From positions 5,367,034 through 5,431,033 of the forward strand of contig NC_082618.1 of NCBI RefSeq assembly GCF_030936135.1: DNA of 64,000 nucleotides, written 5' to 3'. The stretch's first letter is position 1. Each line of letters begins with the position of its first letter. The notes beneath the pieces are model-generated. The model was not told the DNA's origin, did not search any database, and saw only the letters and a program-made list of their open reading frames with translations. This document shows, piece by piece, positions 55,746 to 64,000 of this stretch. The position numbers and the translations under genes were made by a program. This DNA is from Gavia stellata. Its lineage: Eukaryota; Chordata; Aves; Gaviiformes; Gaviidae.

Positions 55746-58700
55746 TGGAGAGGCTTTGGTGGGATTGGATTCAAGAAAAGTCTCAAGGCAGTGGATCGGT
55801 GACTGGAGTGGGATCGCCTTAGTCTAGCAGGGAGTATGAGGTATGGTTTGACACAGTGTCCCAAGGGCAAATGCACTTAAAACAGAATAATCATGTGCTT
55901 TCCCATCTTTGCTTGCAGCTTTATTTCTTGTGTCTCTCTAGGCACCAAATTCTCCCTTCCGTGAGAAGCCCATGGGAGTATTTTTGCTCTTTGGTGTCTG
56001 GGATCTCTCTAGGTTACCCGTCACCTTCGTGCTGTAACTCCTCTCCTTCTTCTTTCCCAACAACAGCATTTGCTTTTCTTGCTCCTGCCTCTCTTTCTCC
56101 AACTTGTTTACATTTTCAGTGCTGTTGGGTCCAGACCTGTGTTGCAGAAAGGTTGCCTGTGGTATCAGCCATGGTAGCTCATCCGCAAAGGAGTAGGGCA
56201 TTGTACTTGTCCAGATGGGTGTTTCTGCGCTACAGCGCCAGAAAATCCTCCTTGCTTCTGCTGCTGCCCCCGTGGCTGTCAGCAGGATTCCCATCAGTCA
56301 AGCGCGGAGATGCCTGCCTTTCCACACTGTCGCTGGTGTCCCAGCAGGGCTGGCAGCGCACTGTGCCATGTCCAGGTTTGCCTGCCGGTGCTTGGCCACG
56401 TCTGTCCTGTGCTGTCACCTCTCTGTCGTTCCTGGGGTGTCTGTCGTTCCTGGGATTTCTCAAGTTTTGTGTGGCTCCGTTCCTGCGGTGCCTGCACAGG
56501 GATGCTTCTCCCAGGGCTGGGGTGTGTGTTGAGGATCTCCCCTGACATGTGTGTTAGCTTTCTGTACCAGCCTTTGGCCCTGGGGTGCTGTAGTTTGGGG
56601 TGGCTCTTGCCCTAATTCTCAGTTCCTTTGGGCTGTGACTCTCTGGACCGGTTCTTGCCTTGTTTGGGCCATTTCTCCAATTTCTGCAGGGGGGCTCGCC
56701 TTGGCTTGCTGCAGGGGACAGCCATGATCTCCCTCCAGAGTCCTGAGTCCTCTTTCAGATTTTTTTGGACAGCTTTTGCCTGGCAGAAAAATGCCTCTGC
56801 AGGTTCCAGCACTGGAAAGACCCTTCCTAAAGCAGGGAAGGAGCTGTCGAGGACCGGGGTATGGCCCTGCTTCGAATCGTTCCTGAGCACTTGCATTGGT
56901 TTAGGGGGTGACTACTCTCTCTCCTTCCCTTGTTAGCAGGAGTCAAGACCGGGCACGAATGCAAGCCAGAGGGAGCTGTCGGAGCTGGAGCAGTATCGGG
57001 TTCTCCCTTTGCTGTGGTTAGTGGCAGCTCTTACTCTCTGAGCTCCCTATTTTTAACGTCACCCCGGGGCAGCCCTGGCTCTGGTAGCTGCCACCCCGTT
57101 GTTTCGGTGGATACGTGACTCTTGGGGAGGCTTTATGACCAGGGGAGATGGAGTAGATGTTGGATTTGACCGTCTGGGCCTGACCCACGTGACGGCTGAA
57201 AGTGATACTGTGTGAGAGCCCCGGGTGGAGTGCGCTCTGCGGTAAGCGCTCAAATATGTGGAAGTGTTTATAGAGAGCTGGTGGGGTGGGTGCAGCCACA
57301 GAGCGAACATCCTTCGGTTCCCTGACTCAGGGATGGGCAATCCCAGCTTGCCACGGGGATGGCTACGCTGGGCTCGGGGATGGAGGCGCAGGATGCCCAG
57401 CCAGCTGCGGGACTGGTTGCTCACACTTCACATTCTCCTCTTGCTTTTCTGTGGCTTTACGTGGAATTTCATAATGTCCTTTCTCTTCTTTCCCTGCCTG
57501 AAAACAAACAAAAGGCCTTTGAGGTTTCCCTGCTTCTGTAGCTTCGTTATCTTCTAAATCTTGTTGCATCTACTTTTAAAAGCTGCTTCAATACCCCCTG
57601 CTGAGCCGCAACCTCAAATTCAGATCCTGGCACAACTGGGCCAGCGTGGTTATTTTCTGATTAACTTCTCGCAGGCGGTCTCCTCTGTACCCGCTTCAAA
57701 CAAAGCGGTTTCAGTCATTACTGACTGGCTGAATTTGGAAAGCATTCCCGTGAATACCTGTACGACTGGGAGCTTGCCTTTTGCCCAGGGTTGTAACAAC
57801 GATGAGTGCTAAGTGCTAGGAGAAAAAAAAACCCCTCTGTGTTTTAGCTTTGCCTATTCTTGTTTTATCTCTGCATGAACAATATTTAATGTAGAACAAC
57901 GTGTGTATCTCAGTTATTGTCCAGCTGTGTGAGAGAAACTGGATAAACTTGCTAAGTTTTACGCTTCTTGCTGCTTTCAGACTGATTCTTTGAAAGGCAG
58001 CTCGAGTCCTCCAGCATCCTCTATGGGTTAACTTGGGTTTTGCCTTTTTGTAAAAAAGCTTGGTCAGATATTATCCTTCTCCTTTTATAAAATACACAAG
58101 TAGATAACAATTAATATGCTTTCTTTTAATGAGGGCCTGGTTCTTGGCACGTCTTTTACAAGCGCTAATCTTGGTTAAGGAGATAAACAGCTGTGATAGG
58201 AATTCTTATAACATGAAGATCATTAAAGTGTATCTTATGTTAATAACGTTAGCATAGTGGCCAAAATTACTTTTAAGAGCCAATTAATTCAGACTTAAAA
58301 CCTCTATATACTTTTCTCAGATTTCTATGATATTTGACAATCCAAATCAATTGTAAATGTTCTGCAGCGCTGCGACTCTGGCTTTTTAGGAGAGAATGTA
58401 CATAAAGTTTTATAAAATAATATAGAACCAATGGGTGTGTAATTGCATTTTGATCCAAGATGGTGCCCCGGAGGCTGTTTACCAGGTGAAAAATGTTACA
58501 GACATAGCAATGACTAGTGTAGTGACTAGATTAAGTTTTGGACTTCAAAAACATCTAGACAAAGCCCTCAATTTTTGGCTCAGAGTATAATTATTTGCGT
58601 TTTTAAAGTTTAAGATATCAACTAGGAAGAGCTGGGATTTTCTGGCAAGAACGGCAGCTCCCCATATAGTTTGATCAAGGCAGAAAAATTCAGCTAACAA

Positions 58701-60840
58701 ATGCAGAGCACAAAATGAACTAATATTGTGTGTCTTGTTATTGTGGCACTCTGATTCATCAGAAGCCATCATCTGCTTTCACTGCAGAGAGAATGAAACA
58801 GCAGGTACGCGCACAGAAAGTATTTTAACAGGCTGCGAGCACGATATAAATCTTAAAAGGCAGCATTGGAAACGAGGGCCAAACATTAATGGAAATACTT
58901 GATGTTGCAGTTTGCTCAGCAAAGAGCAGGTTGCTGGAGAGGCTCCGTACTGAAAGGGTGCTGAGGAGGTGGACTCAAGGCTTGCTCTATCTATGAAAGC
59001 CGCCCGGGCTTTCCTCCCGCAGCGTGGCTTTGTGCTGAGCTGCGTCCTCCTGCTTGGCCAAAGGTCCTCTGCTCCAGTGGCAGCTCCGGGTGCTGGCCTG
59101 GGGACATCACGCTCTCTACGGCTGAGCCCTGCGGACACCAGCAGCACGGTGCTGGTCACACCAGTCTGCCGGAAAAAGGTTAGGAACTGCTATTTTGAGA
59201 GCAGAAGGCTGTGCTTTTGGGAGTGAGCTGAAGTTGCAGCCTATGAGAAATTTCTTGGGATAAAGCTCGCTGTGAGCAAGCGTGGCCTGCCTGTTGCATG
59301 TTGGCTGGCTGCGTTTCCAGTGACGGGTTTCCATCAGAGAGGGCATGCTGTGACTGCCGAATCTGCTGCTGGAGCACGTAGGTGACACTTGCCGGCCGGT
59401 CTGGATGGAGGTTTGGGGTTTAGGACTGCCCATGGGAGCCCGGCTTGCGGGTCCCTGTTGGAATTATCACGTAATGTCCGCAACTGTTTAAATACTGGGC
59501 TAAACTCAAACCCGTTCACTGCAGCCACAAAGGACTGTGGTTGTATCTGTTAGCTTAAACTGATAAAAATATCCTGATTCACCCAACTGATTTCTAGTAA
59601 CTGTTTTGTTGGGTGAAGAGCTCCCACCCCCGCAGTGCCTGAAGCGGAGGGCAGGTCTATGGCACAAGTGCATTGCTATACAGTAAAACCTATGCATCGT
59701 GCCAAGGAAGTCCTTCTAGGGCAGGATGCGGCTGCACAGGGACGCCGAGATCCCGTGTATCAATGTGTCCCCTTTCCTTCCCGACTAAAACCAGGCAGCA
59801 TTGTAAAGCGGTGTTTCACTGCTGTAGGTGTGACTGGGCTGAACGGTTTTGATGACACAACTGTGTTTATTAAAGGATCACGCTTCTTCCACGGCACAAC
59901 TTCATTTTCAAGAGCACAGAAGTTTGTTCAGAGCAGACAGATGGCCTCAAATCAGCTTCTGCTACAAATGACTACTTGAATCTTAGGTACAAGGCATGAT
60001 TCAAACCTGACTGCTGGAGGTGCCAAGAAAAAAAATGATAGCCGCCAGTGTTGCAGTCTGTTGCCCAGCTTATTCCCAAAATCAGACTCTTGCTACTGAG
60101 AGTTGACAGCGGGATTCAGGGATGACAAATGATCAGAAAATAACACAGTCTGTGCAAGTCTTTGGTCTGAACCCCATCCAAGCTGTCTCTGCAGAAGATT
60201 CGGCATCGACCCTCTGCAAATGCTGCTCTTTGGTCCCAGAAGATATAGGTCACACACGGTATTTATGATTAATCCTCACTGTTGTAGCATGAATCTTCAG
60301 CAACGGATAATTACTTTAATTAGTTCTCAGTGTGTTGTACTATCTGTGAAGAGACGGTTGTTTACCCTCCTCCCCTGGAGAGCTAATCTCTAAAGGACCT
60401 ATCTGAAGTGGGTGAGAAGATAGTTGTGTCCCTACAGCACAGTGCAACGCTAAAAGCAGTGTGACAGAAGCAAGCACGGGCCAGGAAAGGTTAAAATCTG
60501 CTGCAGGGCTTGGGCTGAATCTGTGCCAAGGGCTGTTTGATACTCAACTGGGTTTAATGATACTAAGTTTCTTTCTGGGTTTAATTTAAGTATTTAAGAA
60601 CTGGCTATTGACTTTTTGCATTTTGTTACAATACAGCTAATGAATACAACAGCTCATTTCTGACTTTCGCCTAAAAGCTCCCATTGCCCAGGAGAGTCTT
60701 CAAAGAAACAAGCAGCCCACCCCTTCCTTGAACACTCTTATTTCTGTTTGTTAAACTTTCGTTTGATTCAGCTTATCTCTGCACGCACCTGGTTCCTTAC
60801 GCGCACCTCAGAAATAAACAGAGTTGTACAAATTCTGTAC
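55746..60840. other. ORAI2-ALKBH4 convergent intergenic region
   Basis: No gene recognised. A 229-codon open frame (55856-56545, +) and shorter minus-strand frames across 55938-56900 have no family resemblance. 58130-58470 is a notable AT-rich island with GATA and E-box words. Confidence 0.55.
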
Positions 60841-60846
60841 TTTATT
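60841..60846 (-). terminator. ALKBH4: ALKBH4 poly(A) signal
   Basis: TTTATT on the + strand is AATAAA on the minus strand, only about 40 bases beyond the stop codon. This implies a very short 3' UTR. Confidence 0.65.
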
Positions 60847-60885
60847 TTTCAAATTTCCTAACAAAATGCAATTCCCTCTTGCTGA

Positions 60886-61527
60886 TCACACCGGTCTTCC
60901 TTGAAATGAAAGAGCTATTTCTAGCAGTTCTTTACCCAGTTCCTCATGCCTTCCTCCGGCGCTGAACTCTGCAGACAGCTCCCTGAACGTGACACAGATT
61001 CGGCGATGCTCTATGTGCTTGCGGTAAATTGCGTGTTTCCATTTGTACCGTGCGTCACCGTACAGCACCACCAGAGACCTTCGGGGTAAGTGAATGGCAA
61101 CAGTCACCTCTTTACTTGGAACAAGCCTTGGGGATAAAATGCAGTTGATACCCTCTTCGCCTGCATTTTTGCACGCTGACGTCTGTGTAAAAGATCCAGG
61201 GGGACTTAATTCCCCATTTTCTTTACTGAAAGTGGGAAATAATTGGATACTGTTCTCTGAATCACAAGACATGGATAGCACGGTTTTTGAGAGCAAGTTC
61301 AAGCTAACCAGACGCTCTCCCCAAAGCCACCAGTCATCAAAATGTGGGTCAATGGCAGAACCTCTTTCTGGCATGTAGTCCAGATTACATTGTTCAACGG
61401 GTAAGAAACCGCCTAGTATAGAGCAGGCCTTCATTTGTGCCACAATCTTTTTACTAAAACTTGGCAAACCGGTAAAGCTGCCAGCTTTCAGCCTTTGTTT
61501 CTTGAAGTTCACTTTGGGTCCATAGTC
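60886..61527 (-). CDS. ALKBH4: ALKBH4 coding exon 3 (catalytic core)
   Basis: 642 bases including the stop. It starts DYGPKVNFKKQRLK after acceptor TTCCAACAG (minus strand) and ends LLEIALSFQGRPV, identical to the mammalian C-terminus. It carries every metal- and cosubstrate-binding residue. Confidence 0.97.
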   Translation of the reverse strand, partial: DYGPKVNFKKQRLKAGSFTGLPSFSKKIVAQMKACSILGGFLPVEQCNLDYMPERGSAIDPHFDDWWLWGERLVSLNLLSKTVLSMSCDSENSIQLFPTFSKENGELSPPGSFTQTSACKNAGEEGINCILSPRLVPSKEVTVAIHLPRRSLVVLYGDARYKWKHAIYRKHIEHRRICVTFRELSAEFSAGGRHEELGKELLEIALSFQGRPV

Positions 61528-63100
61528 CTGTTGGAAAAGAAGAGGGGGAGAAAAGCTAGTGTTAAGGAAAAATCTAGGACGAGTCTTTTTGGAGAGGCTG
61601 TGATTCCTACACAAGAAAGTCAAGACTTTTGAGTTCTGTTCTCATCCCTTCCAGTGACCTGGTCACCAGGTTGCAAAAGGACTCAGTGAAGCTACATAAA
61701 TCTCTCTGGAATTAGATTTCTCACCTGTAAAGTAAAAACAAACCAAAAGACCCATTTCTTTCACTTGGAGATTGTGTCAACTTTAATGCCTGAACGTGCA
61801 CTGTCAAGTACTATTTGTTGTACCTATCATGTATTTTTGCAAGAAGTTGACTTTGATTACAAATAATTCTTGCAGTTGATTTCAGGAAAAGCTTTCAAAG
61901 AAAAACATGTAATGAAACATCTAAATATTTTGGGTTTTCACTGAAAACAGCTTTCCTTTTCCAGAGGGATCTAAAAGCAAATGTACTTCTCAAGTCAAAC
62001 CTGTTTCTTTCGGCCAGACTGTGATGGTTTCCAGTCATCTCGATCCATCAGTTCAACTATCTCAGATTCTTCATCTTCACTAATGAACTCCTCCATCAGA
62101 AACACCCCTGGAAATGGAAATACCCAGCCAGCAAATTCCGAGTGCTCATTTCCTTTAGCTAGGCCTGTTGCTGGACAGTAAGTGAAGTTATCTTCTCCCT
62201 GTGGAAATAACAATGGAGAAGAAAAAAACAGTGGGGGGAAAACTTAGCAAGATAAGGTATTGCCATGATTTACCCCTCAGCCTTGATGCTGCAGCATGAA
62301 AACTGTCTGTACAGGATTCTTGTAGACGTGAGAAATTTTACAGCTACTTTTGGGGAACAACGCTTCCCTGCTTTTTTTACAGCTCCAGCATTACTGTGCT
62401 GCTGGCTTGAAGCCGCTTTTCTTTCCTAGTGATGTCTTTATCCTGCAAAGACGGGGAAGAAGAGATGGTCCTCAGTGCCAAATGTATAAGGAGATTAATG
62501 ATCGGTATTCCTCAGGCCAGCTGTAGAGATATGGTTTGTCATATCAATAAATGTTGAATGAGGAAAGTTGATAAAAATCGCCGAGGCCGAGAGGCTGAGG
62601 TGTAGCGAGCCTGCCTTTTCTTCAGGTAAGCTCTGGCTTGGCTTTCCAGGTTGCTGTGTGTGTCTGTAACGTTATTCAGGGCTCCCCTCGCAGGTGCCCC
62701 AGGGGAGGCCGCCGGGGCCGGCCCGGGGGGGCTCTGCTTTGTCCCCAGCCCGGGCTCCCGCTCGGGGCCCAGCACCCCACTGCGGAGCCGCGACGGGGCC
62801 CCTCTTCCGGCGTCGGGGGGGTCCCCCCGCATCCCCTCCCAAACCCCTCGGCGCGGAGCCATCCCCCCTTCCCCAGCTCGGCCCCCGCCCGCCCCGAGGG
62901 GAACATGGCAGGCGCCCCCCCCCCCCCCCCCCCCGCCCCACTCCTCCCGCCGGCCCCGCCCCGCCGCCGGGCCCGCCCCGCCGCCCCCTCCCCGGTACCT
63001 GCGGGGGCGGAGCGGCCTGCGCGGGCCCCTCGCAGAGCAGGCAGGAGCGGATCCCCTTGCAGCCGCAGCCCGGCCCTGCGCCGCCGCCCGCCGCTTCCAT
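60886..63100 (-). CDS. ALKBH4: ALKBH4 2-oxoglutarate/Fe(II) dioxygenase, whole coding span, 3 exons
   Basis: Minus-strand exons 63100-62999, 62198-62001 and 61527-60886 join in phase 0 and give 313 residues (human 302). ALKBH4 is an AlkB-type dioxygenase reported to demethylate monomethyl-lysine 84 of actin and needed for actomyosin function. Visible parts are an N-terminal cysteine cluster GCGCKGIRSCLLCE (Cys12, 14, 20, 23), a substrate-side segment GWVFPFPGVFLMEEFISEDE, the iron-binding HxD (His162, Asp164) in AIDPHFDDWWLWGERLVSLN, distal His265 in KWKHAI, and 2-oxoglutarate-binding arginines Arg276 and Arg282 in RRICVTFRELSAEF. All catalytic residues are present. The loop between about 187 and 238 is longer than in human. 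The start is the only ATG upstream of the cysteine cluster that fits the family, and it lies in a CpG island. Confidence 0.96.
61528..62000 (-). other. ALKBH4 intron 2
   Basis: Short AT-rich intron. The minus-strand donor is GTTTGA (non-optimal but in phase) and the acceptor CAACAG. Confidence 0.85.
62001..62198 (-). CDS. ALKBH4: ALKBH4 coding exon 2
   Basis: 198 bases, 66 codons, encoding GEDNFTYCPATGLAKGNEHS and FAGWVFPFPGVFLMEEF through SQSGRKKQ, which matches human SQSGRRKQ. Minus-strand acceptor TTTCCACAG, phase 0 at both ends. Confidence 0.95.
62199..62998 (-). other. ALKBH4 intron 1
   Basis: GT...AG on the minus strand, donor GTACCG. The part near exon 1 is extremely C/G-rich (a long C run near 62919-62934 on +), and the part near exon 2 is AT-rich. 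Confidence 0.85.
62999..63100 (-). CDS. ALKBH4: ALKBH4 coding exon 1 (cysteine cluster)
   Basis: 102 bases, 34 codons, MEAAGGGAGPGCGCKGIRSC then LLCEGPAQAAPPPQ. It matches human ECGCKGIRTCLICE. The GC content is very high. The donor GTACCG after CAG keeps the phase. Confidence 0.92.
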
Positions 63101-63560
63101 CCCCGCCGGCCGCGCCGAGGATACGGGCCCCCCCCCCCTCCTCCTCCTCCCTCCCTCCCGTCCTCCCTCCCTCCCGTCTCCTCTTCCTCCTCCCCTGCCG
63201 CGGCCCGGCCCGCTTCCAGGTGAGGGGAGCGGGGGGAGGCGCGGGGGCGGGCGGGGCGGTGGCGGGGCACACGGGCTCGGCGCAGGCCGCGCGGCCGGTC
63301 GTTCGGGTGAGCGGGGGTGGGGGCACACGGACTCGCTCTCCCAGCAGCCCCCGCGGCGCCGAGCAGCGGTGCGGGGCCCGGCCGCGCCGCGGTGCCTGCT
63401 GGGAGTTGTAGTTCCGCCGCCCAACGCACACCCCTGCGGGGGCGCCTCAGGCCGCGGCCGGTGCCGGCCCTCACCGCCGCCGCCGGGCTCGGGGCAGCCG
63501 GCGCCGCGCGGGGGCAGCGTGAGGCGGCGACCGCGGCCCAGAGCCGCACCTGGCCGCCTC
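63101..63560. promoter_or_regulatory. CpG-island promoter of ALKBH4, probably bidirectional
   Basis: Very CpG-rich sequence directly upstream of the ALKBH4 start. It holds a ZNF143/STAF-type motif, GCCTGCTGGGAGTTGTAGTT, at 63394-63413; the minus strand gives AACTACAACTCCCAGCAGGC. Such motifs are typical of shared housekeeping promoters. In human, ALKBH4 and LRWD1 are transcribed head to head from this position. Confidence 0.65.
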
Positions 63561-64000
63561 GGCGCGAAGCCAGCGCCGCCGTCCCTGCCCGCGGGCGGAG
63601 CCGCGGCCTGCGCCCGCCAGCCGGTGCCCCGCGGCCCGGGCACGGCCCCGGGGCCGCCGCGGTCTGAGGGGCCGCCGCGCCGCCTCGCACCCGAGAGGCC
63701 ATCCCTGGGTGAGCTGACAGGCCGGCCTCGTCCTTGTCGTCCCCAGCATGGCGGTGGTCGCGCTGCGGGCGTCGTGCGGCGGGTAGCGCCGGGCCCTGCT
63801 CGGTGTGGGCGAGGCGGCGGCCCGGCTGGTGCGGGGTAGTTAAAACTAAACTCGTCTTAATCTCTGCTGCGTTGGTCCGGCCTGAATCGACACCCTGCTG
63901 CGGGAGTGCCGACCCCGAGAGGTGCTGCTGGGGGGCAGGAGGAGGGTCGGCGGCCGCTTCTGGTGACGGCTCCCGGTTGGGCCGGGTGACGGCTCCCCGT
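63561..64000 (+). other. Right edge: expected 5' region of LRWD1, no coding sequence seen
   Basis: GC-rich. A possible noncoding exon donor (CCCTGG then GTGAGC near 63709) and a YY1-like ATGGCGG at 63748 are present, but the ATG there opens only a 12-codon frame. Nothing resembling the LRWD1 N-terminus or leucine-rich repeats was found, so its first coding exon should lie beyond the window. Confidence 0.35.

Noticed and set aside
55856-56545. 229-codon + frame between ORAI2 and ALKBH4
   Set aside because: Composition is Leu/Ser/Cys-rich by chance. No family match, signal peptide logic or splice partner.
62539-63839. Overlapping 250-387-codon frames on both strands at the ALKBH4 promoter
   Set aside because: Only the 34 residues of ALKBH4 exon 1 inside one of them are real. 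The rest is CpG-island sequence.

Overview
The window looks like vertebrate nuclear DNA, most likely a bird and probably a gene-dense, GC-rich microchromosome. Four multi-exon genes have clear vertebrate protein matches and consensus GT/AG splice sites. The introns are short, each promoter sits in a CpG-rich block with G-rich minisatellites alongside, and one decayed CR1-type LINE with its reverse-transcriptase FxDD motif is recognisable. The gene order SH2B2 - PRKRIP1 - ORAI2 - ALKBH4 (the last on the minus strand) matches the order I recall for human 7q22.1 and the conserved avian segment. No bacterial features, CRISPR arrays, tRNAs or rRNAs were seen, and no retrovirus, LTR element or other capsid-bearing element was recognised.

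Layout. 1-0.7 kb: intergenic. 0.7-1.0 kb: G-rich minisatellite. 1.0-1.9 kb: CpG island, the likely SH2B2 promoter or first exon. 1.9-11.66 kb: presumed SH2B2 5' intron with scattered conserved-looking AT-rich islands. 11.69-24.91 kb: eight coding exons of SH2B2 (669 aa), followed by a 3' UTR that may run to about 27.3 kb. 27.3-30.9 kb: intergenic, nothing recognised. 30.9-31.2 kb: PRKRIP1 CpG promoter with a perfect cAMP-response element. 31.05-39.44 kb: six coding exons of PRKRIP1 (189 aa), with an 84-bp-period minisatellite at the start of intron 1. 40.1-42.6 kb: intergenic. 42.7-43.1 kb: ORAI2 CpG promoter with two GTCACGTG boxes. 43.1-43.95 kb: a third G-rich minisatellite. 44.82-44.87 kb: probable ORAI2 leader exon. 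47.13-53.44 kb: two coding exons of ORAI2 (257 aa). 53.4-60.8 kb: ORAI2 3' UTR and convergent intergenic space. 60.84-63.10 kb: ALKBH4, three exons on the minus strand (313 aa). 63.1-64.0 kb: a CpG-rich, probably bidirectional promoter with a ZNF143/STAF-type motif. It would also serve LRWD1, the expected next gene, of which no coding sequence was found here.

The genes are separate transcription units, not an operon. SH2B2 is an SH2/PH adaptor for JAK and insulin-type receptor tyrosine kinases. PRKRIP1 is a small, basic, dsRNA-binding spliceosomal/PKR-binding protein. ORAI2 is a store-operated calcium-channel subunit. ALKBH4 is a 2-oxoglutarate/Fe(II) dioxygenase. No new biological system was found. 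The most interesting signals are the promoter-side minisatellites, a predicted overlapping uORF on ORAI2, an ORAI2 N-glycosylation sequon that I do not recall in the human protein, the promoter motif modules, and several unexplained AT-rich islands.
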